From Cydia pomonella (taxonomy: Eukaryota > Arthropoda > Insecta > Lepidoptera > Tortricidae): a stretch of 64,000 nt of DNA. Positions 1-12,029 of the stretch are shown one piece after another (the stretch's first letter is position 1; each line of letters starts with the position of its first letter). The notes under the pieces are model-generated. The model had not been told where the DNA came from and made no database searches. It saw nothing but the letters and a program-made list of their open reading frames with translations. The stretch is taken from assembly GCF_033807575.1 (NCBI RefSeq), contig NC_084726.1, positions 1,736,001 to 1,800,000 of the forward strand, given 5' to 3'. Position numbers and translations under genes: made by a program.

Positions 1-108
1 TTTCGTACATAAGTTCCGAAAAACTCATTGGTACGAGCCGGGGTTTGAACCCGCGACCTCCGGATTGCAAGTCGCACGCTCTTACCGCAAGGCCACCAGT
101 GCTTCTAT
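1..108 (-). mobile_element. tRNA-derived SINE, family 1 (partial)
   Basis: On the minus strand this holds a tRNA-like head with an A-box match (TGGCCTTGCGG) and a B-box match (GGTTCAAACCC), followed by the sequence 'aatgagtttttcggaactta'. The same unit occurs at 3961-4062, 27352-27640 and 28343-28632. It is cut by the window edge. It is a repeat rather than a tRNA gene, because the tRNA-like part runs into a conserved non-tRNA body and no full cloverleaf is apparent. Confidence 0.75.
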
Positions 109-358
109 TATGAATTTTATTATCTGTTATGAATTTTATTATCTGGACTATAATTTTATTTTAATTTATTGTAATAATTCGTAGAAAATATTTTTGTATT
201 TGCATGTCGTTTTGTGCGACTGAATACTACATACGCTATCACTACAAAACAACACCACTGTACTCTAGAATTAAGTATTCTCGCAAATAAAAAAATCTTT
301 ATCTTTATTCGCGATCCCAGGTACGCACAGCTATCCGCTCGGTGCTCAGGGCGGTGGT

Positions 359-628
359 TAAATAAATAAATAAATACATATTATAGGACATTATTACACA
401 AATTGACTAAGTCCCACAGTAAGCTCAATAAGGCTTGTGTTGAGGGTACTTAGACAACGATATATTTAATATATAAATATTTATAAATACTTAAATACAA
501 AGAAAACACCCATGACTCGGGAACAAATATCCATGCTCATCACACGAATAAATGCCCTTACCAGGATTTGAACCCGGGACCATCAGCTTCGTAGGCAGGG
601 TCACTACCGACTAGGCCAAACCGGTCGT
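359..628 (-). mobile_element. tRNA-derived SINE, family 2
   Basis: This is a minus-strand copy of a second tRNA-headed SINE. The head has A box TGGCCTAGTCGG and a B-box-like GGTTCAAATCC. The body contains 'gagtcatgggtgttttc' and 'actgtgggacttagtcaatt', and the tail is (TTTA)n. Other copies lie at 18418-18688, 23705-23925, 33234-33487, 45175-45315, 48429-48685 and 51899-52130. Confidence 0.8.
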
Positions 629-1150
629 AGTAGGCTAGTAAGGTAGTAGTGGGTTAGGCTAGTTTAACTTATTTTTATCTACGTCTGATGTTTTTTTGGT
701 TTTTAATTGGTTTTGGTTTCTCTCTATGCTGTATATACCTAATACCTAAATTATTAGCGAAATAGTGAAACACTCATATATATTTATTAGAGCAGTAAGT
801 ACACAAATACATATACATATTCCCTTCAAAACGCCGGCTAACCTAAACACAACCGCCAAATATAACTCTTAAGCTCTAGTAAATAAAGTACAAATTAGAT
901 TGTAACAGTATTTTAGTTTATTAAACACCGAGGTAGATTTATAGGATCAACCTTAGTGCGTTCTCTGTAATATTAATAAACAGCAATATTTTAAAACAAC
1001 CTTTAATGAACCTTAAGCCTTCGCAATAAGGTTTACATGATGTCAGTTTAAAACTACGTGGATGGTTGGACATGCGCGTTAGTGAAAACTTGAACACTGT
1101 AATACTGCATACAGGATAAAGACAAAGGAATATAAAAATATACTTTTTAT
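629..1150. other. AT-rich stretch without a recognised feature
   Basis: I see no open frame of credible length, no tRNA and no repeat shared with the rest of the window. Confidence 0.5.
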
Positions 1151-1152
1151 TT

Positions 1153-1400
1153 TTATACTACGTCGGTGGCAAACAAGCATACGGCCCGCCTGATGGAAAA
1201 CAAAAGGGTCGACAACGCACGCACATGTAACTCCTCTGGACTTGCAGGCGTACATAGGCTACGGATACTGCTTACCATCGGGCGGGCCGTATGCTTGTTT
1301 GCCACTGACGTAGCATAAAAAAAGCAGTCCCTATAGCCTATGGACGCCTGCAACTCCAGAGACCGACCCTAAAACTCCGCACCCTCGTTGAGCTGTGGCA
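1153..1400. mobile_element. Head-to-head LINE/SINE 3'-tail fragments
   Basis: The 'tacgtcggtggcaaacaagc' module occurs in minus orientation (1155-1195), then in plus orientation (about 1205-1317), and then minus-strand sequence resumes (about 1320-1400). One copy therefore appears to have inserted in the opposite direction inside another. The module is the 3' tail of a LINE seen with coding sequence at 17554-17825. Confidence 0.7.
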
Positions 1401-2312
1401 AAATCCTGTTTTTAAACGCTTTCACTTCACTTGCCCGTTTATATGATTTTTGTTCCCGCGGGAGTTTCATTAATTAATTCATTTCATTAATTTAATAGCC
1501 GTTTCAAATATTTTTACACAATTTTCAATCGTGGCTGAATGCCGGATAGGTCTAGCTGTGCCTTCGATGCCTAACCTGTCAAAGAATGACAATATGGCGG
1601 ACGAATGTTTGAAATGTCACCGTATTTAAGAATTATTTCGCTTAAAATTTAGTTTTTACTTCGCAAGTGTGATGAAAATTATCACCCTCGCGTCGAATAG
1701 TTTTCTTACTCGTTGCACAATGTACTAATAATATCACACTCTGCTAACAATTTTCTAGTAAAGAAGAAAATGTATTTCATAATTTTTTGATTTACATTTT
1801 CAGTATTACATTGTATTGTCTACACCTAACCAAGTAGCAACAACACTTGGCTATACCTTCCTGAAATTTTAATACCTCCGTAAGGCGTGTAGTTTACGTA
1901 CGCAATTACTTGTGAATTATTAATGTGTTGTTCTAGAAATAGCGGCCATTTTTCTTTTAGTGTGACGTGTGAGTTTTATCTTCAGTTTAATTGCCAAACA
2001 CCTGCGGTAACGTCTGTTTATTGCATTGCACTCGATTTATCTATTGCCGACTGAATCTTTGATTGGTTTAAATACCTAATGAACAGATTCATAAACATCT
2101 GTTAATAAACTTCTTACGGTTCTCTAAATCATTGCCGAAAATCACTTCTCAACAAACGAATTATTTTTATTTTACCGAATGACCACGTGGGAGCTATTGG
2201 GAACATTTGTGTAGCCGCCGTGCAGGTCAGGATCTCGACGACTCAAATAAAACTTCGATTCTTAGTGAAGTGTTATAATTTTAAAGTGTTGGTTGTTGAT
2301 AGTATGACTGAA

Positions 2313-2321
<9 letters not shown>
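1401..2321. other. Unannotated AT-rich DNA
   Basis: I see no gene here. Fragments such as 'gtcaaagaatgacaatatgg' near 1580 resemble the reverse of sequence near 3640-3700, so part may be an old inverted repeat pair. No boundaries could be set. Confidence 0.35.

Positions 2322-2370
<49 letters not shown>
2322..2370. repeat. (AC)n microsatellite
   Basis: About 24 nearly perfect AC dinucleotides preceded by 'acatacacat'. A 99-codon open frame across it is an artefact of the dinucleotide run. Confidence 0.95.
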
Positions 2371-2372
<2 letters not shown>

Positions 2373-2941
2373 ATTGTAAGCTATTATTTTCTTTTGCTTG
2401 TAAGTTATTATTTTCTTTTGCTTAAAATAATAGCCGTTTGCACAATGTTAGACTTCATTGTCGTTAACCGTGTACAAATGTACTAGACAAATGTAGAAGA
2501 GCGGGGCTTCCTGTCACAGGTATTATACATACTTACTAGGAAGTCCCAACCATGAATGTGTTATGTTGTATACTATTTAACGAAATAAATGCTTTTTTGA
2601 TTTTTTGATTTTTTTTTATTTTGATAGTATGGAAGATGATGAGAGAGTGATTTTGCAATATTTGATCAGTTACAAAAGGTGGTTTAAATTTAGGTGCTTC
2701 TAATTGGCCGCGATACAGAATATGTGGAGCGCTCCTATTGGTGGCTCCTAATACTAGCCGAGCCTGACGGCTGCGTTTAGCTACCGCATTGGGAATATTT
2801 TTATATAATAATAAGTTGCATTCGCACCAATTTGAACGATGAAAATGTGTAAAAATGCTTTTTTAACCTCCCTGTCATACCAACATTTATAATCGTAATT
2901 TATGCAATATAATTATTGAAATTTATTATAAGCTTCCTATA

Positions 2942-3173
2942 GGGCTAAGATGGTCGGTTCTTTACCATTTGTCACCATGCCTGTCACGTTTTAACAAGTA
3001 AGAAACAGAAAACCAAAAAATAAGTCTTATTTTACCGACTTCAGTAGGGCTAAGATGGTCGGCTTTTTATCATTTGTCACCATGCCTGTCACGTTCTAAC
3101 AAGTATGTGAGTGCGAAAGTGACGGGGATAGTGACAGGTGATAAAAATGGAACCATGCTGCCATCGCAGACTC
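2942..3173. mobile_element. Two adjacent copies of a semi-palindromic MITE
   Basis: The phrase 'gggctaagatggtcgg' followed by 'tgtcaccatgcctgtcacg' occurs at 2942-3000 (truncated) and again at 3044-3173 (fuller, ending 'ccatgctgccatcgcag'). A third copy is inserted inside another repeat at 23010-23142. The two ends are imperfectly inverted to each other, as in a MITE. Confidence 0.6.
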
Positions 3174-3960
3174 TTAAAAGATTATTATCGAGCATTATAA
3201 TATCCTGCGTCAATTTCGCTCATTCGATTTATATTTCATTCAAAAAATAACCCTACCTCTCTACACTTAAGTGCCCAAATTGCCTGTGCCATCTTTCCTC
3301 AATTTGCAAACACTAATTGCCATTGCAATTTAAATCCTAGTATCCTACGTTTAGAGTTGATTATTTTTGTTGTTGTTCAGTTGAAAGTGTTTCCCAAGGC
3401 GGCAAAGTTTCCAAGTTAATTTTCATAATATTAGAGAGACAATATTTAGGCTGTTAAGTGTTGATTGTATGGTTCCTTTGTGCTTTGAATAAAGACGGAG
3501 TTTATGTTTTGTGTGTTTGAGCCCTAGATTTGTAATAATTCACGCACAATGTTTTTCATCACACTTGTGAGGAAAACAATAAATGTTAAGCGAAATTGAC
3601 GAAAAACGAAATTGACATTTTAAACATTCGTCGTATTTGTCATTGTTGACAGCTTAGGCATTCAAGGCACAGATCCATCCGGCATCCAGCCACGATAGAA
3701 CATTGTGGAAAAATATTTTAAACAGCTATTAGATTAATTAAATTAAATATAAACATACACAAAAAATAATCTAAAAGTATATATTTTAAAAGTAAAACTC
3801 ATTTCACTCACTCCTTGCGTAGAAATTGAGTAGATGATATAAAAAACTATTCGCATAATGGCATGACATAGGCATAATGAATAAAAAAAAACCATTACGC
3901 CCGTGGACATAATATAGCTCATTCCATCTCACCGAAAAGCGACTGGTTAATGTCAAATAT

Positions 3961-4062
3961 TTCGTACATAAGTTCTGAAAAACTCATTGGTACGAGCCGG
4001 GGTTTGACCCGCGACATTGAAAGCCGCACGCGACGCGCTTACCGCTAGGCCATCAGTGCTTA
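3961..4062 (-). mobile_element. tRNA-derived SINE, family 1 (partial)
   Basis: Minus-strand copy matching 1-108 and sharing the 'ttcgtacataagttc' border. It has a short deletion in the middle of the tRNA-like head. Confidence 0.7.
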
Positions 4063-4242
4063 AGCGTCGTTATAATGACAATAAAACAGACAAACACTGT
4101 TATTATCACGCTGTCACATCAACAAATACGACCATCATATTCATACAGGTCAATAAGATATTGAGAGAAGTGGCTAAACTAAATCGAGTGTCACATTAAG
4201 CTATTCTTGTTCATGATTAAGAAAACAAATCGATTATTAACA

Positions 4243-4743
4243 GTTTTGTATGATTCACTGTTAGTTTCAATAGACTTAAATCGATCGGGATATAAACCGT
4301 GATTATAGTTTCTATTTTTCTCCGTGAGCTTCTACGGATTATCATCTTATCTATTGTTTAAAAACCGCAAAGGCGCGTGCCACTATGAAAAAATGGTGAG
4401 GCCGCATAGGTAGCGTTTATTGAATTACTACTCTATTGAGCACGGAATAAGATTCATTATGAACTAATACAGAATTCTAACAGAATAGCTGTCTGATCTC
4501 TATTGGTGTGTTTAAGGTAGGCGACTAAACGCTCTCAAACCAGCTTAACTTGTGACACTGCGATCCGAAACAAAGATATGTATGCGAAGACCTTTATATT
4601 GCGCACGAACTAGCAGGGTAGACCGAGCGCGGTCTACACAACTTTGACACCCACCTGCGATCTCCAGTTACCCGGGACTCCAAAAACAATATAAAAGGTA
4701 ATCACGGTTTATATCCCGGTCGATTTAAGTCTAGTGAAATCGA
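4243..4743. mobile_element. Inverted-repeat element with separated arms
   Basis: The left arm ('gattcactgttagtttc' through 'accgtgattatag') and the right arm ('ggtaatcacggtttat' through 'taagtctagtgaaa') are inverted copies about 390 bp apart. A compact, nearly perfectly palindromic version lies at 61670-61870 and another at 22327-22467, so this copy seems to carry extra internal DNA. Confidence 0.6.
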
Positions 4744-5017
4744 TTATTTTTCCAAGGCTATTTACTTACGAATCATGTACCTATAGTAATCATGTATATA
4801 TATGTAAATCTTTTTTTGTATTGGATGTGCTAAAAAAGTTTTTAATAGTAAATTGTTAACCAAGGGGTCAAATGCACTCATTTCTGTCAAGGTAATATGG
4901 CGCTCGAACGCAGTGAGCCTTTCACCCGAGTTAAACACTACTTTTCATTTCGATTACGAGAGAAATAAAATACGTATGTATTAAACAAACATGACTAAGT
5001 ATAAACTAGCACGGGAA

Positions 5018-5345
5018 AAATCTTTTGAGTTAAATTTGACCCATTTCCGGTGAAGCTAAAAATTTGTATACGTAAGTAAATTGGATGACAATGCAATATT
5101 ATGGTACCATTGAGCTGATCTGATGATGGAGACAGGAGGTGGCCATAAGAACTCTGTGATAAAACCACGCAACCTAATTCTGTGGCCCTAGTGAAAAAGG
5201 GTACAAGTCTCTGGCAGCGCAGGTGTAAAGGAGTGTAAGTTCCACGTAACACATGCCCTTATACACCTAAACTGCCAGAGACTTGTACCCTTTTTCACTA
5301 GGGCCACAGAATTGTGTTTGGAGTTAGAATTATCTCGATGAGTAT
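5018..5345. mobile_element. Interspersed repeat interrupted by a hairpin MITE
   Basis: The host repeat ('gttaaatttgaccca', 'gatctgatgatggagacagg', 'actctgtgataaaa') recurs uninterrupted at about 33490-33690 and 59890-60075 and in reverse at about 46735-46970. This copy is split at 5180-5309 by a hairpin element. Confidence 0.75.
5180..5309. mobile_element. 130-bp hairpin MITE with AATT target duplication
   Basis: The ends are perfectly inverted for 38 bases (left begins 'ctgtggccctagtgaaaaag', right is its reverse complement). AATT flanks both sides (5176-5179 and 5310-5313). Uninterrupted copies of the host repeat at 33655-33665 and 60053-60062 read 'cctaattgtgttt', giving the empty site. 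No coding capacity. Confidence 0.85.
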
Positions 5346-5392
5346 AGTTGCATATGTATAAAGATAAGTACAGTCACCAATAAAAACTTGTA

Positions 5393-5790
5393 TCAAAAAT
5401 GAAAATATTGACATATTTTTTTTATTGAATTTGTAGCCTCAGATATGTAGATATTACATGCGCGTTGCCGACCCTTTAAAAACCTGTACAATTTTTGAAG
5501 AACCCCATACTGTAGCCCCTCGAGAAAACCTCGACATGGGAGCTCATTCCACAGCCGAAGCGTCCGCGGGAGGAAATTCCTCTTAAACCGCACAGTACGC
5601 GGCCATTTAGGTTCTAGTGTGTGAGGATGAACACCTTGCCGACGGCGAGCGGTGCGGTGATAGAAAGCGGCCGTTGCCATCATGTCAAACAATTCCTCAG
5701 AGCACACCCCATTGTACAAGCTGTAGCGCAAACAAGGAGGCAAACTCTCTCCTTAGACTTAAAGGTTCAATATTATACAAGTCGCTATTT
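5393..5790 (-). pseudogene. LINE reverse-transcriptase C-terminal fragment
   Basis: The minus-strand frame contains 'RFKRNFLPRTLRLWNELP', the C-terminal signature of many insect non-LTR retrotransposon polymerases, followed by a short Tyr/Phe-Lys tail. Related copies are at 17554-17825 (+) and 44232-44545 (-). Only the last ~100 codons remain, and the frame is broken relative to those copies. It is 5'-truncated, as is usual for LINEs. Confidence 0.7.
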
Positions 5791-5834
5791 GGACTATAAC
5801 CCTGTATGTAAGAGATAGCTGCAAAGTATCGATA

Positions 5835-7359
5835 AACGATAAACGAGGGATAGTCGTAAACTTAATACTTGAGCGGGATAGCGAATAACGATAGTTTGCA
5901 CGATGTTCTTGGCAGTTAGATACAAATAGCAACATACTTAACTAGTGTTTTAGGAACTTGAGTCTTTTGCGTCTAAATTTGAAGAACTCGACTGTTTTTC
6001 GCGCTAAGAGTACGAAACCCTCGGTGCGCGAGGAAAACGAACTCGTATTTGATCGGTTTTTTATTTTTACATTATTTATGTCTTGAATCGATATTTTTGA
6101 CCTTAAATGTCTGTCATTTAGTAGCTTAGTAGGCGCTAGTAACACTGAGGTGATCATCTGAACTCTATCACATTGACTGAAGTATATTAGACTAGGATAT
6201 AAAGTGATAATTTAAATCCTATTTCACTAGAATAAGGTCTACTTTCGGGCATATCATTCCGTTGCTACAAATCTTGGCGGGCAGCTGGGAAGGTCTCCTG
6301 GGAAATGAAACATTTAGTTCGCAATACATATTGGTTAGGTAGAGATAGTCTTGAGAATAGGATATAAATGTTTATTTGTTAGTTTAGAAAATTGATATAT
6401 ATATGATTTATCTATAAATCATTTATTTGACAGCTGCAAAAACACACAATATAAAGTTTAAATCATCTTAAAAAACACAAATTATTACAATAACAAAATA
6501 AAAATGGTATAAAAGAAAATGGAGACAACAAAATGGATTAATTAATGAAAAATTAAATTAAATAAAAGTACCTACCTACATACTATGTGCGTTGCAGCAG
6601 GACAAAAGGGTCACTCAGTGATACTCTTCATTCTTTCGAGTAAAGCACTGGTTTTATGCCGGAACCCAGGTCACAACAGATGTACTTTAAATAAAATGAG
6701 GGTATGTGTGTGTTACCAAGCGTACAATAAGGATTCCATATTAAGAGGCATCTGGACTGTCGAATTTTTAAATATGTACTGGGTGATAGTGCAATAGAAA
6801 AGAAGCGACAGACAATTACTTTGCGTGCCAATGGGTATTTTCCCTTATACCCCTTCAGGAGTTACAAAAAATCCCGAATTCCCACAATCCCAATGGGACA
6901 TCTTGTGGATACTTTTCCACTTTTGATAAACACAAAGTGTACAGTAAATCACTTACTTTTACTAAGTCTTTTCTCGCTCTAACATTTAATTTTGAACTTT
7001 ATGCTTATATTAACAGGGTTGCTTTTTCTTTATCAACTTAGCTAATCGACTATTACCTTCACGAATTCGTATCTAGTTTACATGTTTCTTGAATAGTGAA
7101 CTTAAAGTTCTACTGTACACGGTTTATTTTACAATAAAACACGGGTATACGAGTACGAGGTTTAGGTAATCTGGTGTGATTGTCGCCTGTCTGGGCGACT
7201 GCCAAATGACTACTGTTAACGGGATTTAAACCTTATTTTAAAGTAATAAGGTCAATTATCAAGATACAGAGAAGCTGTTACGGGTTTCGTGAAGAGAATA
7301 TCACGTGTTCATGTACGGATTCAAGTGAAATGTTGGTAATGGTGGTGGAAATGTTGGAG
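5835..7359. other. AT-rich intergenic DNA with one MITE end
   Basis: No gene recognised. The segment 6003-6062 ('accctcggtgcgcgag', 'aacgaactcgta') matches the right end of the interspersed repeat at 20563-21052 and 39828-40093. The rest shows no similarity I could see inside the window. Confidence 0.45.
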
Positions 7360-7500
7360 CTCAACGAGGGGGGGGCGGGTTTAGGGACTTTAGGGTCGGC
7401 AACGCGCATGTAACTCCTCTGGAGTTGCAGGCGTACATAGGCTACGGAGACTGCTTACCATCAGGCGGGCCGTATGCTTGTTTGCCACCGACGTAGTATT
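7360..7500 (+). mobile_element. LINE/SINE 3'-tail repeat
   Basis: Plus-oriented copy ending 'gcttgtttgccaccgacgta' and an A-run. It matches the 3' part of the longer copy at 7775-8052. Confidence 0.75.
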
Positions 7501-7774
7501 AAAAAAAAACTACGAGATCGAGTCGCCTGATATATCGCAGCGGTCTAGTTTTTCAAAAATACCTGAACATTCATGCAACATTTATAGTAAGGCTTATTTT
7601 ATCATTTTTATCTTGTAAGCAAACCTCTGATAACTCGGGGCACATTCTAAGGATTTGATATCGATATATAATAATACATGTACTCATTGAAAAATCTCGT
7701 ATAGTAATAGTTTTGATAAAGAACTCCTTTCAGGCATATTTTACAAAATAGATAAGGTTTATCTCGATTTGTGT

Positions 7775-8052
7775 GGTAGGGCACAGCCAGTGGATGTCAT
7801 TCCAGATCTAGAGCAGAGCCCAACTGGAGAAGTACCTCCACCTTACAGAAAACAGCAGCCAAATAACACTAGACCCTACTCATAGTGTTGTGTTCCTGTC
7901 GGTGAGTAAGGTTGCCAGAGCTCAACGAGGGGGGGCGGGGTTACGGTCGGCAACGCGCATGTAACTCCTCTGGAGTTGCAGGCGTACATAGGCTACGGAG
8001 ACTGCTTACCATCAGGCGGGCCGTATGCTTGTTTGCCACCGACGTAGTATAT
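7775..8052 (+). mobile_element. Long copy of the dispersed 3'-tail repeat
   Basis: This is one of the longest plus-oriented copies. It starts with 'ttgtgtggtagggcacagcc', passes through 'agaccctactcatagtg' and 'ggttgccagagctcaacgag', and ends 'cgtatgcttgtttgccacc' plus an A-rich tail. The last ~120 bp are shared with true LINE 3' ends (17554-17825). The first part also occurs alone at 11903-12030 and, in reverse, at 23150-23412 and 62765-63103. Confidence 0.7.
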
Positions 8053-8464
8053 AAAAAAAAAAGGTTTGTCTCGAAATGGTTTATGAACCTGCGGACGTTT
8101 ATGGGAACCGTGCGCATTGAAGTGTCTGCTATCTTGCGGCATGAATCGAAAACATAAACATGTACATTGACACTTCACGCCAAAGCAAGTGCTGTCATCT
8201 ACCGTTCTCGTACGTTTTCTTGTGCATAGTAGGTTCTGCCATCTTGTAGGGTACATTGGAAGCATCAACTTCACAAAATCTAACGTCTTCTGTGCCGCCC
8301 CCTACTGTTAATGCACGCTCCCTATTAGCAGCTCCCTAAGTCAGAGTCGCAAAATTTTTTTGGTTGACCAACAGTTTGGCCGCAAACGTTTGTACGACGC
8401 ATTTCATATATAAGAGTTCCGAGTAGGTAGTAACGTCCCCTCAGTGAATGGAGTGGAAACTGAG

Positions 8465-8585
8465 AGCTTCACGTGAACCGTGTACACGCCTTTATCCGGA
8501 AGCAATAGTGCATGCATAATGCATGCTACGTCGGACTGTCGATTTAATGTGGACAGGTGTTCCAATCCAAACGCGGACCAATGGG
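8465..8585. repeat. Diverged dispersed repeat, copy 1
   Basis: Shares 'cacgcctttatccg', 'gcaatagtgcatgcat' and 'gaggtgttccaatccaaac'-like sequence with 9936-10050. Both contain a local palindrome around 'gcatgcataatgcatgc'. Family not recognised. Confidence 0.6.
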
Positions 8586-9374
8586 CCTAGCCAAGTCAGC
8601 CATGGATAGGACAAGCCAACCGAAACTTTAATAACGTATGTACATTGTATGTTTATAACGCGCTCCGAACACAGTACAATAATTTCTTCAGGATGTTGAT
8701 AAATTGCCTCGTAATTGCAGTGCGTCAGGCATATTTGCCGAGGCGCACACGGATGGCTTCCATGCCATCATACGCACGAGGGTAGCCTCTTTGCTGAGAC
8801 GAGTGAGAGGCAGCAACAACAGCATCCTGAGGATGGGCTGGACGCCTCGACTGTCCTATCTGTCCGTCCTATGAGCCAATCTCAGCATTATAACGGGGAG
8901 TGCAGAATAAGTGAGGTTGAATAACTGTTATAATTTAATTTATACTTTTAATTTTGTTATAACTGTACTAATATTTAGTTTATATTAGGATTCCGAGATT
9001 TCCGAGTTTAAGTGAAACTTTTTTATGGAGGATAGGCAGACGTTTGACGATCTCACCTGATGGTAAGTGATGATGCGGTCTACGGTGGAGCACGCTTACC
9101 TACAAGATACCTATTTACTGTTGCCTTTTACGAGTGTGAAATAAATATTTTTTATTTATTTATTTTATTGTAACATTAAATAGCCACGTGACTTTTCTTA
9201 ATATTAGTCATCCCGGATAATTTTTTCAATTGGTTTGGTGTTTGTCGATATACAATTGTCACCTTGGGCAGGCCTCCAGGATGCCCGGAGCCACTACTTC
9301 CGTCCGGCGGTTTGCAATCGTAAGCGTTAGTTGCGTTATTCGTTTCTCCTCTCCGAATATTCTATATAACCATC
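8586..9374. other. Intergenic DNA with a short LINE tail
   Basis: No host gene seen. Around 9041-9075 the string 'cgatctcacctgatggtaag' matches, in reverse orientation, the short poly(A)-tailed insertion at 27182-27244, so a LINE/SINE tail is present. Confidence 0.4.
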
Positions 9375-9720
9375 AAGGCTCGGAAACCGGTTAAATTTCC
9401 AAACCGGTACTTTGCTCAAAACCTTTTAATTACGGTTTCGTTCGTAAAACCGTTATTTTTATACCAATTTTTAGGAGAACATTTCCATAAGGTTTAGAAC
9501 AATAAAAACCGGTTTCTTACTATGTGGGTGTCTCTATTTACGCAGCATACCGCCAGACCAGCTGGCCGTCTCGTCGCTCGTCGGATAAACCGGTTTATTT
9601 AGGTTACAATAAAGTTCTTAAACCGTTCGCGTTCTTATGAAAGTTCGGAGTAAAACCAAAATAAATCGGTAATTACCGCTATTTTTAAAATCGGTTTCTA
9701 GCTTTGATATTCATCTCCAT
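9375..9720. mobile_element. CCGGTT-rich inverted-repeat element, uninterrupted copy
   Basis: It begins 'ggctcggaaaccggtt' and ends in the inverse, with internal 'ttcggttcgttcgtaaaacc'-like and 'cggtttcttactatgtggg' phrases. Related copies at 35725-36500 and 37690-38130 carry a further MITE at the site that reads 'cttactatgtggg' here, so this is the empty form. No coding sequence. Confidence 0.75.
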
Positions 9721-9935
9721 TTCCGTGAATTTTGTAGTACTTCGTCTTCAAACATATAGTTTTCTTTCTTATTGTCACGCGTGCAATATATTATTTAAGA
9801 GCAAGTTCGGCCTGGCCAGCCACATATCACATTAGCGCTCACGCTACAACATCCATAATGTTTATTTAGGGTCGCTGCCATCGAAAACGATGAGAATGAC
9901 TATATATAATATGTACTTCCTAAGTGCTGCAAACT

Positions 9936-10050
9936 GTGAACCCGTGGACACGCCTTTATCCGAAAGCAATAGTGCATGCATTTGCATAATGCATGCTACG
10001 TCGGAAACTGGGATTTAATGCGGAGAGGTGTTCCAATCCAAACTCAAAGG
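9936..10050. repeat. Diverged dispersed repeat, copy 2
   Basis: Partner of 8465-8585 (see there). It has a six-base insertion in the shared palindrome. Confidence 0.6.
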
Positions 10051-10091
10051 CGACTTGAAAATTCAGCCGGACCAGTTTGCCAGCAGTTAGA

Positions 10092-10312
10092 GCTTTTTCA
10101 CATCGCCAGATTCGATATCGAATGTCGAATACGGTCACAAAGAAATAACATTTAACAAGTGCTTTTTATATTTATTTATCCGTGTAATTAATAATTAATA
10201 TTCAAAATAAAGCGTCTATACAAAAATAAAATGAGTTAACGCCGTAGGGCACTCTCTGGCGCCTTTTTTGCAAGTCATCCGAATCCGATATCGGTCGGAC
10301 GATGTGAAATTG
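10092..10312. mobile_element. Probable short TIR element
   Basis: The left end 'ttttcacatcgccagattcg' and the reverse complement of the right end ('caatttcacatcgtccgacc') are imperfect inverted repeats. The interior is AT-rich and non-coding. Boundaries are approximate. Confidence 0.45.
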
Positions 10313-12029
10313 TTCTTACTCTTTTAATATTTTGTGTTATACATGACTTTTTGTCATTTGTCTTTTTTTCCGGAAAATATGGCTAAAAACAACATAGTAA
10401 CCGGTTTTCAGCATTGTAAATCAAAGCCAGAAATTATGTAGTACGGTCGCCAAATCTCAAAAGCCCTCTAGAAACACGATTTAATTGACTCGGCTCGGCC
10501 TTACCCACAACCGGTATCAATGTGTTCGGACAGTTCTCCTGATCACCGTACATGCGGTAGTAAAGCGGAAAAATGGTGGAGGGGATAGTAATGACGTCAC
10601 AAAGATGGCGGCCGGACCTATTCTTTTTGGCGGTGTATCTCAAAAACCACTTAACCGACTTTAATCATCGAGGTGTCAAATAATAGCTTATATTATGGAG
10701 ATTATTTCCTTTTCTACAAACATTTACGTGAAACCTATAGGAAAAAAAATAATCACAAAAAACAGTTTTTTTATAAAATTATTTTTTTTTATTTTGTAAA
10801 AATCTCCGTAAATATTAGCATTTCGCAAATTTTGTTTAATATAAAACATATTGCTTCATTATCAAGGAATATAATGAGCCTTAAAACATACAGATCGAGT
10901 AATAAACAATGAAGCTACACTCATTTATTTGCGCATGGGTAACGATAACTGGCTTTTACCGGTCGAAACTGTGGTGACTGTTACGATACGTATTGAATGG
11001 AATTTATAGAGTATCGGTTTTAATTACTGAAATTATAATGACAATTATAAAAACCAGACACAATAATGTTACCTTACTTCGACGTTTAGTCTCTTTTTTC
11101 GTCTTAATCATAGGTAGGTACATATTTCTTTTTACTTAAAAATTTTATACAGGGTGAACTTTTTACCACCAGTCATACTCTGCGCAGCGACTTTATAGGT
11201 CATACTGAACAACTTTTACTATTAGTAGTCCCCAAGCCGCTCCGAGGCCAGATTTAATTGACTCAGCTCGGCCTTACCCACAACCGGTATCAATGTGTTC
11301 GGGCGTTTCTCCTGATCACCGTACATGCGGTAGTAAAGCGGAAAAATGGTGGGAGGGGATAGTAATGACGTCACAAAGATGGCGTCCGGACCTATTCTTT
11401 TTGGCGGTGTATCTCGAAAACCACTTAACCGATTGTATTCATCGAGGTGTCAACTAATAGCTTATATTATGGAGATTATTTCCTTTTTACAAACATTTAC
11501 GTGAAACCTATAGGAAAATAATAATCACAAAAAACATTTTTTTTATACATTTGGTTGGTAGGTTTGTCTTATGTTTTAAAGCAGTAAAATCTTTCAAGTC
11601 GAAACACAGTATAAATATACATTTTGTTGTCTAATCTAAAAGTATGATGTTCATTGTTTAAGACTGATTAGTGATTACTGAATTAAATAACATGCTATTT
11701 GTTATTTTTGTTTTATTTTTTAAATCAGGTATTAATTTATTAACTATGTATCACTATACAGGCAAAATGTGTATCATAGTTGGTCTGTAAGTACTTACTA
11801 CTTGTGTCGAATATAGGTATAAGATGAAATTTTAACCACCAGCCATACTCTGCGCAGTGACTTTACAGGTCATACTGAACAACTTTTATTATGGGACCAA
11901 TGCCGAATCACGCAAGAAAATTTGGATCTGGAATGACACCCACTGGCTGTGCCCTACCACACAAAGCGAGATGACATTCACAATGCCCATACCTCTCTTT
12001 TGGACGTAGTTTAAGGACGTACCCGGGTC

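Noticed and set aside
2187..2486. 99-codon frame
   Set aside because: It mostly encodes a Thr-His run from the (AC)n tract and has no family features.
5617..5818. Two plus-strand frames of about 60 codons
   Set aside because: They are shadows of the minus-strand LINE fragment.
10673..10912. Duplicate 79-codon frame also found at 14217-14456
   Set aside because: The frames are in the two arms of the fold-back element and are AT-rich with no protein features; their duplication follows from the inverted arms.
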